NCBI GenBank assembly: GCA_015847255.1
Contig: JADLZK010005838.1
Coordinates: 1-64,000, forward strand
DNA length: 64,000 nucleotides
From: Hyparrhenia diplandra
Taxonomy: Eukaryota; Streptophyta; Magnoliopsida; Poales; Poaceae
Direction of reading: 5' to 3'
The notes below the pieces were generated by a model that worked only from the letters and a program-made list of their open reading frames with translations, ran no database searches and had not been told where the DNA came from. Both the position numbers and the translations under genes were made by a program. Shown here in pieces: positions 43,788 through 54,409 of the stretch. Numbering within the stretch: the first letter of the stretch is position 1; each line of letters begins with the position of its first letter.

Positions 43788-45392
43788 ATTGACAAACTTA
43801 GCCGATCACGTGTATATTTAATCATGCTTTTATCAAGTTCAACCGATTGAATTTATGCATGTTTAAATCGTAGCTAATGTTCAATTATATTCGAGCCGAT
43901 TATATGTGCTTGTTCAATCATGCCTTACTTTGTCAAGTTTGGCGGATTAATGGTGTTAATCGTGTTTTTAGATATTTGCATATAAAAAGTGTGCAAAGAG
44001 CAAACTTGCTTGCTCAATATGCATCCCGCTTTGAGGTAAAAGATAAATATTTTCATTTACAACAATTGCCGATGCATGAAAGTTTGCTTGTTTCAGATTC
44101 TAGTAAAAATTCGGTTCAACCAAAGTTAATTGGACAAACCGATGGTACTAATGATTTGGGACAGCAATGTAAAGTTCTTTTAAATCGGTCTATTTCTATT
44201 TTGGACAATGGTAGTACCGATTTAGAGGACTGGAGAACTCCTCTTTTGTCTTTCTTGCAGGATCCAAGTGCTAAAGTTGACAAAAATATTCGGGCGCTTG
44301 CTTTCAAGTATACGTTGCATAATGGTGAGCTTTATAGGAGGACCGCCAAGACTTGTTGTTAAAATGTCTAGGGGCTAATCAAGCAAGATTAGCAATGGGA
44401 GAGGTACATGAAGGCATTTGTGGTACGCATCAATCGGCTCAAGATGAAGTGACTATTGAGAAGGGTCGGTTTCTATTGGCCTACTATGATGGCCGACATT
44501 GTTTTCGCTACTATAGAGGATGTGAAGAGTGTCAATGGTTTGGGAATATTCAGCTAGTGCCTACGCTATGCTTCATCCTATTATCAAACCGTGGCCTTTC
44601 CGTGGTTGGGGTTGACTTCATCGGTCCGATTCATCCTCCATCTTCAAGGGGCATAAGTTCATCTTGGTTGCTACCGACTACTTCACTAAATGGTCGGAAG
44701 CAGTTCCATTGAAGAACATGACACACAAGGAGGTAATTGAGTTCATCATCGAGCACATCATTCATAGATTTGGCATTCCTCGACATTAACTACGGATCAA
44801 GGAACGCCATTTATGGCGAAAAGAGGTAAAGGATTTTGCCGAATCGTATAAGATCAAGATGCTTAATTCATCTCTCAGATATGCTCAAGCCAATGGTCAA
44901 GAGGAATCAACCAACAAGATTTTGATCAAGCTTATTAAGAAGAAAATAGAAGAACATCCAAGAAGGTGGCATGAGGTCTTGTAAAGCTTTGTGGGCTCAT
45001 CGCATATCGAGGCACGATGCAACTAAAGTCACTCCTTATGAGTTGGTGTATGGTCAAGAGTCGGTGTTACTCATTGAGGTAACCGACAAGAGAATACAAG
45101 CTCTAAAGGAAATTGAGAAAGACAAAGCCCGTGTTGCAAGAGCCTACAACAAGAAAGTCAAGAGCAATCGCTCCAAATCGGTGATTTAGTTTGGCAAACT
45201 ATATTACCGATAGGGTCGAAAAGCAATCAATCGGCAAGTGATCACCCAATTGGAAAGATCCTTTCAAAGTGGTCAAAGCAGTATTTGGGAACTCCTATGT
45301 GCTTGAGTCAATGAGTGGAGAACGCCAGAAAATGGCAATTAACGAGAGGTATTTGAAAAAATATTTCCCTAGTGTTTGGCGGGAGGCCTAGT
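43788..45392 (+). pseudogene. pol: Integrase region of Tat element F, frameshifted
   Basis: An open frame at 43877-44362 is the linker before integrase (WRTPLLSFLQDPSAKVDKNI, then FKYTLHNGELYRRTA). Integrase begins at 44353: LLKCLGANQARLAMGEVHEG, zinc-binding HEGICGTH and C-x2-C (CEEC) near 44525, first Asp in GVDFIGPIHPPSS near 44610, second Asp in TTDQGTP near 44795 after a frameshift, and Glu in YAQANGQEESTNK near 44880. Then RRWHEVL, ALWAHRISRHDATKVTPYEL (44985-45045), an acidic helix LKEIEKDKARVARAYNKKVK and the end YLKKYFPSVWREA near 45355. The motif set is the one I associate with grass Tat integrases. Several single-base breaks. Confidence 0.85.
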
Positions 45393-45545
45393 GCTCTCCA
45401 AACAATGGCCTACACATGCATCACCCTTAGAACAAAAATGGCCGATACATAGTATCGCCCTTAGTCACCGGACAACCGATACGATGGGCATTCGTGTTGT
45501 TTGGTTTTTTTGTTTTGTTTTCGTGTTCGCGGCACCTCTCACTGA

Positions 45546-45560
45546 AAAACGAGGGGCATG
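45546..45560 (+). other. Polypurine tract of element F
   Basis: AAAAACGAGGGGCATG immediately precedes the 3' LTR start at 45561. Confidence 0.65.
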
Positions 45561-46325
45561 TGTTGACACCCAAAAATGTCTAGATAAAAGTTCTTCAAAA
45601 GTAATAACGGACTTCACCATTGTATTCCTCTCGCCGCGCTGATCGAAAAAAAACATATATGGTTTGCCTCATTTGGAGTCCGGATGAATTAATTATGAAT
45701 TTTGGGAGATTAATCAACTAGACCCCGACATGTCTTAGGTGTCCGGCGATTTTCGTCTCCACCCTCCAAAGAAGGACCCCAGACATGTCTTGGGTGTCCG
45801 TAAATTTCCGTCTCTACCCTCCAAATGAGTTGGGAGACTCTAATTCTGAACCGATTTGATTCTTAATCGGTTTTTGGGCAAGTTTTATGATTGGAAACGT
45901 ATCTAAGACGGTTTCCTAAGGGGATAAGACCACCCCTCTATATAATGAGAGGTTCATGGCCGATTTGATCCCATCTACATCCAATCGACAACCAATCTAT
46001 CTCCCTGTCCCGCTTGTAGGTCATCTTCTTCCTTCAACCCTCTATCCTTTGTTCGGGCGGCGAAGTCCGCGTTCTTCGTCGGCGTTCTAGGCGGCCACGC
46101 TGGTCCTAGAGCACCCTCGCATGCGTCCTCCCGACGGGTCTTCTCGGAGGTGCGTTCGGAGGTTCTTTCAGCCGTCACCGAGCTTCACGCGCCCCTACCG
46201 ATCCCTAGATCGGTTTGGGCTGCCACGCTGCGGTGCTCGCTGCTCCAAGGTCGATCGCTGCGGCCTTCGTGGGCGCCCAAGGCCCTCTCGGTGTGTTGGT
46301 GCGAAGCCCTAATTTCGTGTCAACA
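45561..46325 (+). repeat. 3' LTR of element F
   Basis: 765 bases, TGTTGACACC to GTGTCAACA, same length as the 5' LTR. TATA box TATATAA at 45939-45945. Followed by CAATG, a one-base variant of the left duplication CAACG. Confidence 0.9.
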
Positions 46326-46330
46326 CAATG

Positions 46331-47104
46331 CATTTCAAGAAAAAGAGAGAAAAGTCACCGGGCGAAGTTCGAGGCGGACGATGCGGAACTCGACGCTGGT
46401 CTTACTGCAGAGACGAGATGATGGCGACGCCGGTTCTTCTCCGCGGCGGCGCAGCAGCCTAGGGGTTCGTCGCTGCTGCTGCTTGCCTGCGATAGGAGTG
46501 CGCGAGAGATGGAAAAGTGCATCGCGGCGTTGGCTGCTCGGTTTAAGAAGGCGCGGTGAAGGGGAAACGCGCGCCATTACTGCTGCGTTATCGAACAGGA
46601 AACGACGGGCAGCTACACACCGGCGTCGGGTTCGAGTCGTAACTGAACAAGGAGACGAGAAGACAGCAATGCTGCAAAGCTGCTCTCGATAGCATGGTGG
46701 GCCAGAGCAAATGCGGCCCTAGAGATAGAAGTGACGAGCAGGCTGCAGGCCGAACAAATGAAAATGCCACTCGGGCAAGGGAAAACAAAATGGCCATACG
46801 GCCTGGTTGGGCTGAAAGGAGAGAAAAGAGTGAGAGGGAAAAGAAATAAATTTTCTTTTTTATTTAAATCCTTTTTCCAAACCTTTTCAAATCAATTTGA
46901 ATTTCTTTTTACACTGTTGATCAAATCCAAACAATACAAAAGTATCAATGCAGCAGCATGAGTGCACATACATGTAGCTAGACCATATAGTTGATTTTAT
47001 CTTCACAAAATTTATTATATTACTAAATTCCAATGCTCACAAAAAAATGCTTAATTAAATCAATTTGGCCTAATTTTGAAAAATGCAAATTTTCGGGTGT
47101 TACA
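46331..47104 (-). repeat. 5' LTR of element G, upstream part
   Basis: Resumes the G LTR after F (CATTTCAAGAAAAAGAGAG) and ends GGGTGTTACA, that is, TGTAACACCC in minus sense, the LTR start. Matches 1256-2041 in the 3' LTR. The ORFs here (46150-46692 and others) are not conserved in the other LTR copy. Confidence 0.85.
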
Positions 47105-48179
47105 CCACTCTATCTAAATAATTGCGCTTTGAGATATAGTAAGATGACTTGAAATTTTACTCTCTCCCTGCAATAAGACTTGATTTTTTTTCAAAAATTT
47201 AAACAAGCATGCTCCCTGGTTTAAATTAGATTGATCCCCTATCAAAAGCCTCTATACAATATCCACAAATAGCTACTTTCTTTTTGTATTGAGTTTTGTC
47301 GTTCTCGAGATCATTGTTGAGAGAGCTTCATACTCTCAAGATCGAAATCCACGTACACCTACCAAATAAAGCCAACTCTTATACCAAGAAATTGCGATAA
47401 TATGCATCCATCCACCCACCTAAAAGAATCACTCCTTGCATTCTCATTATGATATCTCCATTCACCTTCTTCATATGCCAAAATAAGATATGGGCTATGC
47501 TAAAATGAAAAGAAGAAAAGTTCCATGCTAGAAAGCATGAGAGAAAAAATGGACGTGTGTCCAGTAGAATAAAAGATGGCGTGCCAAAGAAGCCCGCAAA
47601 AAAAAAAAAAAAATTGTTTCCTTTAGCAAATAGCCCATATTCTTTTCCAAAGGCATTACAACTTAAAGGAAAATCTAAATGCAATGGAGTACCCAAAATA
47701 TGCTTTTACACCTCATACTCCACACACACTTGCACATTTCGACTGGGTTATGACGCTTCCCTCCTAAGATCCGGAGCTTGACCCGACAATATATACAAGG
47801 TAAGTATGCACTTGTCACCACTTAAGATCTTCAGAACCCTACATAAATATTAGGATGAGTGCGAGTGACAAAAGAATAGCTCTTGGTAAGGAAACAATCC
47901 ACATATATGAGAGACTCATGTGAGAATTAACCATGGAGCAATGCTATTCTTTTCAAAAACTTCAAAACCAAGTCTATGCCAGAGTAGAAGTAAAAAAGAT
48001 AGGAATCTATGTTGTTCCATAGTTCAATTATTCATGATGATTTGGTAGACACCTTGAATGCTCTCAAAGAGGGTGAAGTTTGGAATAATCTTTATGCAGA
48101 CCTTGAATTTCATACTGAGGTTAACCCACTTGGTCTTGCACTTTACTCGAGGACGAGTAAAGACTAAGTGTGGGGGAGT
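47105..48179 (+). other. 3' internal region of Athila element C
   Basis: Sequence between the G insertion and the C 3' LTR. It has the Athila signature before the LTR: CTCGAGGACGAGTAAAGA followed by the polypurine tract AAGTGTGGGGGAG (48167-48179). It shares GATATGGGCTATGCTAAAA (near 47488) and the GGACGTGTGTCC motif (near 47550) with A (51810-51860), and the latter also, inverted, with E near 54905. Besides the small ORF at 48009 no coding region is seen; a poly-A run lies at 47598-47613. Confidence 0.7.
48009..48167 (+). CDS. Small ORF before the C polypurine tract, 52 aa
   Basis: ATG at 48009 opens MLFHSSIIHDDLVDTLNALK and continues through EVWNNLYADLEFHTEV to YSRTSKD with TAA at 48165-48167, ending exactly where the polypurine tract begins. 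It is acidic, with no membrane segment or known domain. It could be the last codons of a longer Athila 3' ORF whose upstream part is broken, or chance. No counterpart is open in element A. Confidence 0.3.
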   Translation: MLFHSSIIHDDLVDTLNALKEGEVWNNLYADLEFHTEVNPLGLALYSRTSKD

Positions 48180-49731
48180 TGTTGGCGGTCCTTATCATAC
48201 ACTTTATACCGCCAACTTAGTTGTATAACATGGTGAATAATGTACTTTTGCCACATGAACCTTTGCTATTAATCTAGTTCCACTTGTATTCGAAGAAAAT
48301 ATGTTTTGCGTGCATAAACGTGGAAACAGTAAAAGTACGCCAAAAAGGAAGAGAAAAACACACATCGTAACTACGCTTTGGACAAGGGGAATGCCACCAG
48401 GCCAAAACCAACACGAATCGGACCAAAGCACCCTTTGGGGACGCAACCCACAATGGGCCACAAGCCCTCCACGCAAAGGCACGGCGCGAGGCGGACCAAA
48501 CCGGGGCCCGGAAGTGTGCGGTGGCTGCCGTGGCCTGGTGCCCGATCCCGCCGCGCTTTTGCCTTGACCCGTGTCCGGAGGAGAGAAGGCGGTTGCATTC
48601 GGTGCTTTTCGGGATGGCGCCAAGAAATCCCGCCAAAACATTTCACATTGATGGTTGCATGGGTGGAAGACGGTGGCATGCGTGGGAAGAAGGCGTTCCC
48701 GCCAAGAATGCTTGGTTGCATGTGATGAGAATTAATTTGGCGCCAAGACTAGGCGGTTGCATGCCCAAGAGTTCGAATTTCAGGATAGAAACATGGAGAG
48801 CCCTCCATTCTCTCCCTCTTTTCCTATATAAAGAGGCACTCACCTCTCTTGTAAGACACCAATTCACCATTCACATCATTCAATAAAGGATCAATTCATT
48901 CACATTCCTTCACCATGTGATCCATCACTCGCCTCACATTCCTTCTGGGAATTACACTCCACGCCTCACATATAGGGTGGTTTAGAGAGTGCCAAGACAC
49001 TGTAAGGGAGTGAGAGAGTGAAAGGTAGAGAGAGGGAGAGGAGTAGCGACCTTGCAGTCTTGTGCGGCGTAAGGATTTGCGACGCCCATCCGCTGTCGGA
49101 GTGCGGACGGACCCGGCTCCCGCCTCCATACCTTGAACCTCTGCGGGTAATCTTTCGGCTTGGTGAAAGATATTCGTGTCTTACCTTCAGTTACCATTCT
49201 TAAGTTCCACGCTATCATTTATTATGTCGAGAATTACGGGATCGTTGTTTACCTTCCGGTGAATGCTCTAGTAGAGGGCCCTCGATGAAGACGGGATACC
49301 CCGATCGACGCTAGAGTAGTGACAAGTAACGTGAGACGTGGTGTCTAAGTTATGAATCACCCTCGCTTGCTACGCAATCCACGGTAGTGAGGTAGGGGAT
49401 AGGTGGTGACAGCCCCTATTCGCCCCTTGTATTCCTCCACGCGGTGTAGGTGGAGTAGAGCCGTATGCCGGCATCGCTGGCGGACCAAGTGCACTCCGGT
49501 GCCCGAAGTAATACTCGCTAATAGAAAGAGTAGCCCGACTTAGTCTAAGTTTGAAGGAACACATCACTTCCACGATCACCTCCTATGCTTGACCCTTGAT
49601 AGTTAGGAAGAACAAACTTAGCGTCCGTTCCTGTGGAAATTGATGCACGGAATACTTCTAGGTGAAGTGCTACAACGGTACTTTCCGCGGCGCTTTGCGG
49701 ACTTTGTTGCTTACGCTAAGAAATACCAACA
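48180..49731 (+). repeat. 3' LTR of Athila element C
   Basis: 1552 bases from TGTTGGCGGTCC to AAATACCAACA, directly after a polypurine tract. TATA box TATATAAAG at 48825-48833. It shares the block CTCTAGTAGAGG..GATGAAGACGGG (49267-49300) and GGTGGTGACAGCCCC (49402-49416) with B. The first bases pair with ACCGCCAAC at 48208-48216. The matching 5' LTR lies left of the window because G and its cargo are inserted in C. Confidence 0.85.
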
Positions 49732-50105
49732 ATGCCGACTTCGATGTTTCTTGTGGCCTATTGCTTTGTCCTTCCACTTCTTTTGAGTGATTACTTTTCT
49801 AGATCTTGTTTCATGATGAGTTGGCAAAATATTTGTGGACACATACCGAAGGAATACAACAAGATTGAAGTAGGGGTTGTGTCCAAAGTTCGTATGATTT
49901 CACCTATGCTAATGAAAAGATGGTTCTTTATTTATCTTTTTAGAATAGATTTTATTCATCTTGTCCTATACAACAATTTTTTTTATGTTCGCACTCTAGT
50001 ATAAGGATCAAGGCAAAGGTAACTTGTAGCAAAAGACAAGGTGAATGATATTTCATACTTACAATTCTTCCATCAATGATGAATGAGCCATGTCTTTTGC
50101 ACAAG
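49732..50105 (+). other. Unassigned flank between C and D
   Basis: 374 bases ending in the D target duplication ACAAG (50101-50105). An ORF of 90 codons (49732-50004) starts inside the first bases after the C LTR, is rich in Phe/Leu/Met and matches nothing I recognise. Probably the same host element as 62728-63490. Confidence 0.35.
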
Positions 50106-51234
50106 TGTTGACACTTGTTATCCTATACTTTTATATGTCAACAAGAGATGAAATAAGGACATAAATTGAATATATACTTAGAATAGAGGTTTATACTAAT
50201 AAATTCCACGAGTTTTGGTGAATTATGTATTTCCAGGGACTTAATGGATAAATGCAGAGAAAGATGGAGAAAGTTCCAAATTTACAAGACATAGGATGAC
50301 AAGACTTGACCGTGAAGCAACTCAATCCGAAAAAGTGAACTAAAACATTCTAGAAGGTACCAGAGAACACCCAAGGAACCAGAGACCAAGAGGAGGAAGG
50401 CCACCTGGGCGGCCGCCCGATCCATATTTGGCCGGCCGCCAGGGTGGGGCCAAGAAGTCGCCTCAGACTTCAAGGTCGGTTTACCACCGACTTTGTGGTT
50501 GTATCTATACCGTTGTTGAAGGTCGGTTTGATCCAATGGTCATCATTCATCGCCAAGGCCTATATAAGAAGACCATCCGCCTCTAGGGTTAAACCCTAAC
50601 TCATACTAGTTCATTGTAATTCATTATCAACCAAAGTCGCGTATAGAAGAGAGTTTCTCCACCGTAGATTAGAGTTAGCTACTACTTCTAGTTCTAGTTA
50701 ATCTAGTTCTAGTTCATCCAAGTTGATTAGCGGCGAGATACAATTAGAGCTGGGTGTGCCTACCCGCAGTTCTCGATCTTCAAGTATTACGGTATGAATT
50801 ATATTGTATCTATGACTTTGCACTTTATTAATAATATGTGTTTGTTTGCTATGTTCTTACTTTTTATTCTAATAGTATGATTGATATAGATGTAGTTTAT
50901 GATAGATATATGTATCTATTCAGAGCGCCTAATTCAATACTCGAGTGGGTTAGGTGGTAAAGATATTTATGTAAGCGTGGTGCTTATATATGATTTATCT
51001 GCGAATGCACCTTATATTCGGGCGTGTGGTAGATCGTGGGAGTGACAGTCCTGTTGAGTCCTTTGGAATCCACCCTCCGTTTATAAGACACGTGGACATT
51101 GATTATGGGGAATATCTTGTTTTCGCTCTTGATTTTCCTTGATAGTCGATGGGATACATGATCTAGAGTTTACTATGCTATAGATGATAACATATGCCTT
51201 AGAGTAGATGTAATGACTTAGTAGATTAAATGCT

Positions 51235-51292
51235 TGTTGACTGGTCACTAACAACACATTTTTTAACGTCAACATTCTACCAATAAGGGAGT
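51235..51292 (+). repeat. 5' LTR remnant of A, 58 bases
   Basis: TGTTGACTGGTCACTAACAA followed by CACATTTTTTAACGTCAACA and TTCTACCAATAAGGG, matching 52325-52379 with few changes. Sequence after 51292 is no longer LTR. Confidence 0.85.
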
Positions 51293-52324
51293 CTCCCGGC
51301 ACGCTCAAAAGACGATGTTAATAGCGCCACAAGCTAGCAACGTTCATAAACCGAAGGTAAGTCAAAAGCTAGCTTGGGGAGGACTCCCACAAAGGTAACT
51401 CGTGATCTCACATTCCATTCGTTTATTTTCTTATCTTATATGAATGATGAGGTATGAGAATAAAAAAAAAGAGAAAAAGAGGGAAGAAGAAAGAGAGAGA
51501 GGAGACTTATTCCATTTCATATATATGTGTTGTAGAAATGTTTAGTTCTACCCCTGTTGAAATGATGAATAGTTGCTCTGTCTTATGTTTCACCCGTGCC
51601 TAGTTTATAATTCGAATTTCTCTAAAGTTTGGGTTTAGTGGCTAAGTCTAAAAACTCATCCCGAAAAATCTGATTCATGTGGGTTGCATAGGCTCTATCT
51701 AGTCTAAGTTGTTGCCAAGTATGATATGGTACAAATAGATTTACTATGATTTTGTTCCAAAGAGAGACTTGACATCCGGGAATCTACTTTGAAAGAAAAG
51801 AGAAATGATATGGGCTATGCTAAAAAAAATATGAGATGAAAAATGGACATGTGTCCGAGGGCGAGTAGAGCCCACATCTCTAAAAAAAAAAAAAGAGAAA
51901 GAAAGAGAGGAAATAAAAGACAAAAATTGTAGGGCGAGAAGAGCCCACCTCTCTAAAAAAAAAAAAAAATAAATATATATAGCAATAAAGCCCATACTTT
52001 TCGAAAAACAAATATAATCTAAATAAATAAATCCCTGGATGAGAAAGTTGATCAAAAGGACGAATGAAAAGTATTTCTATTATAACCGTTCTATCTGGCA
52101 ATCGCCCAAGACTTTGAGAAAAGCTAAAAAGCCCCGCTACGATGAAAGGTAATAAAGGGTGAGAAAAAGATGTGCCATTTTATTCAAACTCTAGTAGAAA
52201 ATCTTATTATAACCCCGGCACTTGAAAAAAAAAACATAATTGGCATAGTAGCAACTCCTCGATCAACAACTAAGTACTTATATTTTTTGCTTGAGGACGT
52301 GCAAATGGTAAGCTTGGGGGAGTT
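51293..52324 (+). other. 3' internal remnant and polypurine tract of A
   Basis: Non-coding. Two imperfect copies of GGGCGAGTAGAGCCCACATC (51859 and 51933) with poly-A runs and GGACATGTGTCC near 51846, shared with C and, inverted, with E. It ends GCTTGAGGACGTGCAAATGG followed by the tract AAGCTTGGGGGAGTT (52310-52324), the Athila signature before a 3' LTR. Confidence 0.75.
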
Positions 52325-52925
52325 TGTTGACGGTCACTAACGACACATTTTTTAACGTCAACATTCTACCAATAAGGGGGTGAAACTATACCTTACTACA
52401 CACATATACATTTATAACTCACATATTTCCACTTGTAGTGTCCAAATTATTATTGTGCAGATTTATATAAGAAACAAGTGGAAAATGTACCAAAAGGCGT
52501 CTCCCCGAAAGCGCATTCTTGAAGAACATCAAGCCCAAGGGAGAAATGGACCAAACACGCAGAATCGGGCCGACCAAACACCGCCATACAACTTTTTCGG
52601 GCCCAAAGACGCCAGCCTGCCAAAGCCCAGCCCGAGCGGGGCCCGGAGGGTGCGCCGCAAGACTACTCCGGCGGCCGCACCCCCTCGGCGAGGCTGCTCG
52701 AGCCCGGCCGGGGAGGCGGTTTGTTACCTTCCATAATCGGCGTAAGCGCCGACGTTGGTTGGTCGGTTTAGCAAATTAGGCAGTGTACCAAGGTCGGTTT
52801 GGCTCCTTCCATATGGGGAGGGACATTTTCCAATGAGCCCCCTCTCCTCTACCTATAAAAGGAGGCCCTCTCCCTCATTGTACACACACCACACAAGAGA
52901 GCCTCTCTCCCTTTCTTCTTCTTCT

Positions 52926-52959
<34 letters not shown>

Positions 52960-53002
52960 AGTTTGTACTTAGGAGGAGTTTGGCAAGGATTATAAAAGAG
53001 AG

Positions 53003-54386
53003 TGTTGGTATTTGTTAACCTACGTGAATATTATGATGGATAATCCAGTTTAACGGATACCGGTGAGCACTTCACCGGGAATAGGGCTTTAAATATCGAA
53101 TCCACAGGGGAGAAGGTGAGAGAGTAGGTTGAAGTGTATAGCTAAATCCAGAGTGGCTAAAACTAGATTAAAAAGAGAGGTAAGGAGTTCTATTAGGAAG
53201 GTCTTGTTCTCACTTCAAGTAAATCATTTGCACATTGTTCTTAAGAGGGGTTGTCATGAAGAAACTCTTAATAAAGGGAATCTACGCTAACAACGCTAGG
53301 GCTCCTACGATTTCTATAAACGGGGGCGGGCGTGACAAAGGACTCAATGGCGCTGTCACCACCACGATCAGCCTTTAACAAGTGTCTTCACCCAGGCCTA
53401 TAGAAGGTATTCGTAATAAGCTAGTCAATCTAAGCACCACGCTTACATTAATCTAACAACTTCAACTCAAGAGCAACCAAGAATCAAAGTAATCTTATCA
53501 AAGAAATACGAACCTTAAGAACAATAGAGACAATACCACTTACTCGAATGGAAGTCGAACAATCCACAAGATCTCGAGTTGCGCTCCAATGGCACCAACT
53601 CCGGAGGAAGAAGAAGATGGAGGCGCCGACGGCTCAGGGCCTTCCTTCAACTCCGCCTCAATGGCGCGCTCTAATTCTCTCAACTTGAAGCTCTACTCTC
53701 AACTCTAATCTAGGGCTTCTAGTTCTACATCTTGTCTAATCTTCTACTTCTAGTTCTTGAACTAGAGCTAAGGCCGTCGACTAGAGCCGGATACGACCGA
53801 TATGATGATGAGTTGATCTCGAGATGATTGAAGCCGGGGGCCCGGGGGCTTGCTTATATATGGGTCTTCTTATGTCTCTCCTCGTCAAGAAGCAATGTGG
53901 TACTAATCTTCATGGGCCTTGACAATGAATGATGACCATTGGATCAAACCGACATTATACGACCGGTTTTAGATTGCGTCTTAGAGGCGGTGGAGGAAGC
54001 TTCCAGAGACAGGGGCAACTTGTCGCCAAGCCGGAGGCCGATCGGCCGGGTTATTAACGCGATCGGCCCGGGGTGGGTCCCACCCGGGCCCCGCCGATGC
54101 GCCGCGGGCTTCCGGAGTCTTCTAGATGATGTTTTCTTTGGTGTCAAGTTTCGTTCACGGGAGTAATCCGAAGCCTTCTAGACTTGTTTTGAGGAGTTGG
54201 ATTGCGCTATGCGTTATGACACATCAATTACGGCTGCTTTTTCTCGTTAAGTCCCTCGCAAATCACAACTTTACCAAAACTCATGGAAATCATTAGTAGA
54301 AACCCCTAATAAGGTTATCTAATTATATTTTAGTCCTTTTCTATGTTTAGTTGACAATTAAAAGTATACGTTAACATGTGTCAACA
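53003..54386 (-). repeat. 3' LTR of E (left copy)
   Basis: Plus strand TGTTGGTATTTG to ATGTGTCAACA. TATA box TATATAAG (minus) at 53853-53860, matched at 60640-60647. A GC-rich inverted repeat lies near 54065-54091. Confidence 0.9.
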
Positions 54387-54409
54387 AACTCCCCACACTT
54401 AGGCTTTTT
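54387..54409 (-). other. Polypurine tract of E
   Basis: The minus strand reads AAGTGTGGGGAGTT and abuts the 3' LTR start TGTTGACAC. Same form as the tract of C (AAGTGTGGGGGAGT). Confidence 0.8.

Larger units (their letters stand above)
8995..46325 (+). mobile_element. Tat-lineage Ty3/gypsy retrotransposon F, interrupted by I
   Basis: F has two 765-base LTRs (8995-9759 and 45561-46325) that both start TGTTGACACC and end GTGTCAACA. The target duplication is CAACG at 8990-8994 and CAATG at 46326-46330, with one base changed. Joining the flanks restores the uninterrupted LTR of G seen at 1234-1275. Without the nested I (13879-43782) F is about 7.4 kb. It keeps a gag-like 5' half and integrase but no protease, reverse transcriptase or RNase H, so it was already defective before I landed or depended on other copies. 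Confidence 0.9.
1229..47104 (-). mobile_element. Tekay/Del-type Ty3/gypsy retrotransposon G, interrupted by F
   Basis: Read on the minus strand, the order is 5' LTR (47104-46331 joined to 8994-6988), primer site, gag, pol with a chromodomain-like tail, polypurine tract and 3' LTR (2041 down to 1229, rest outside the window). Both LTRs start, in minus sense, with sequence leading into CGAAAATTTGCATTTTTC. F (8995-46325) splits the 5' LTR, which is otherwise about 2.8 kb. The right flank at 47105 is internal Athila sequence of element C, so G is inserted in C. The internal region is 4.9 kb. Reading frames are heavily broken, so this copy is old and not autonomous. Confidence 0.85.

Noticed and set aside
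46150..46692. 180-codon plus-strand ORF
   Set aside because: It runs from the F 3' LTR into the G LTR across the target duplication; the equivalent parts of the other LTRs are not open.
49732..50004. 90-codon ORF as a host gene
   Set aside because: It begins at the last bases next to the C LTR, has no domain and lies in a relic flank, so it is left unassigned.
51293..51345. Inverted primer-site-like text (GGGAGTCTCCCGG, later AGCGCCAC)
   Set aside because: The two parts are separated by unrelated bases and do not abut an LTR end, so it cannot be supported as a primer site.
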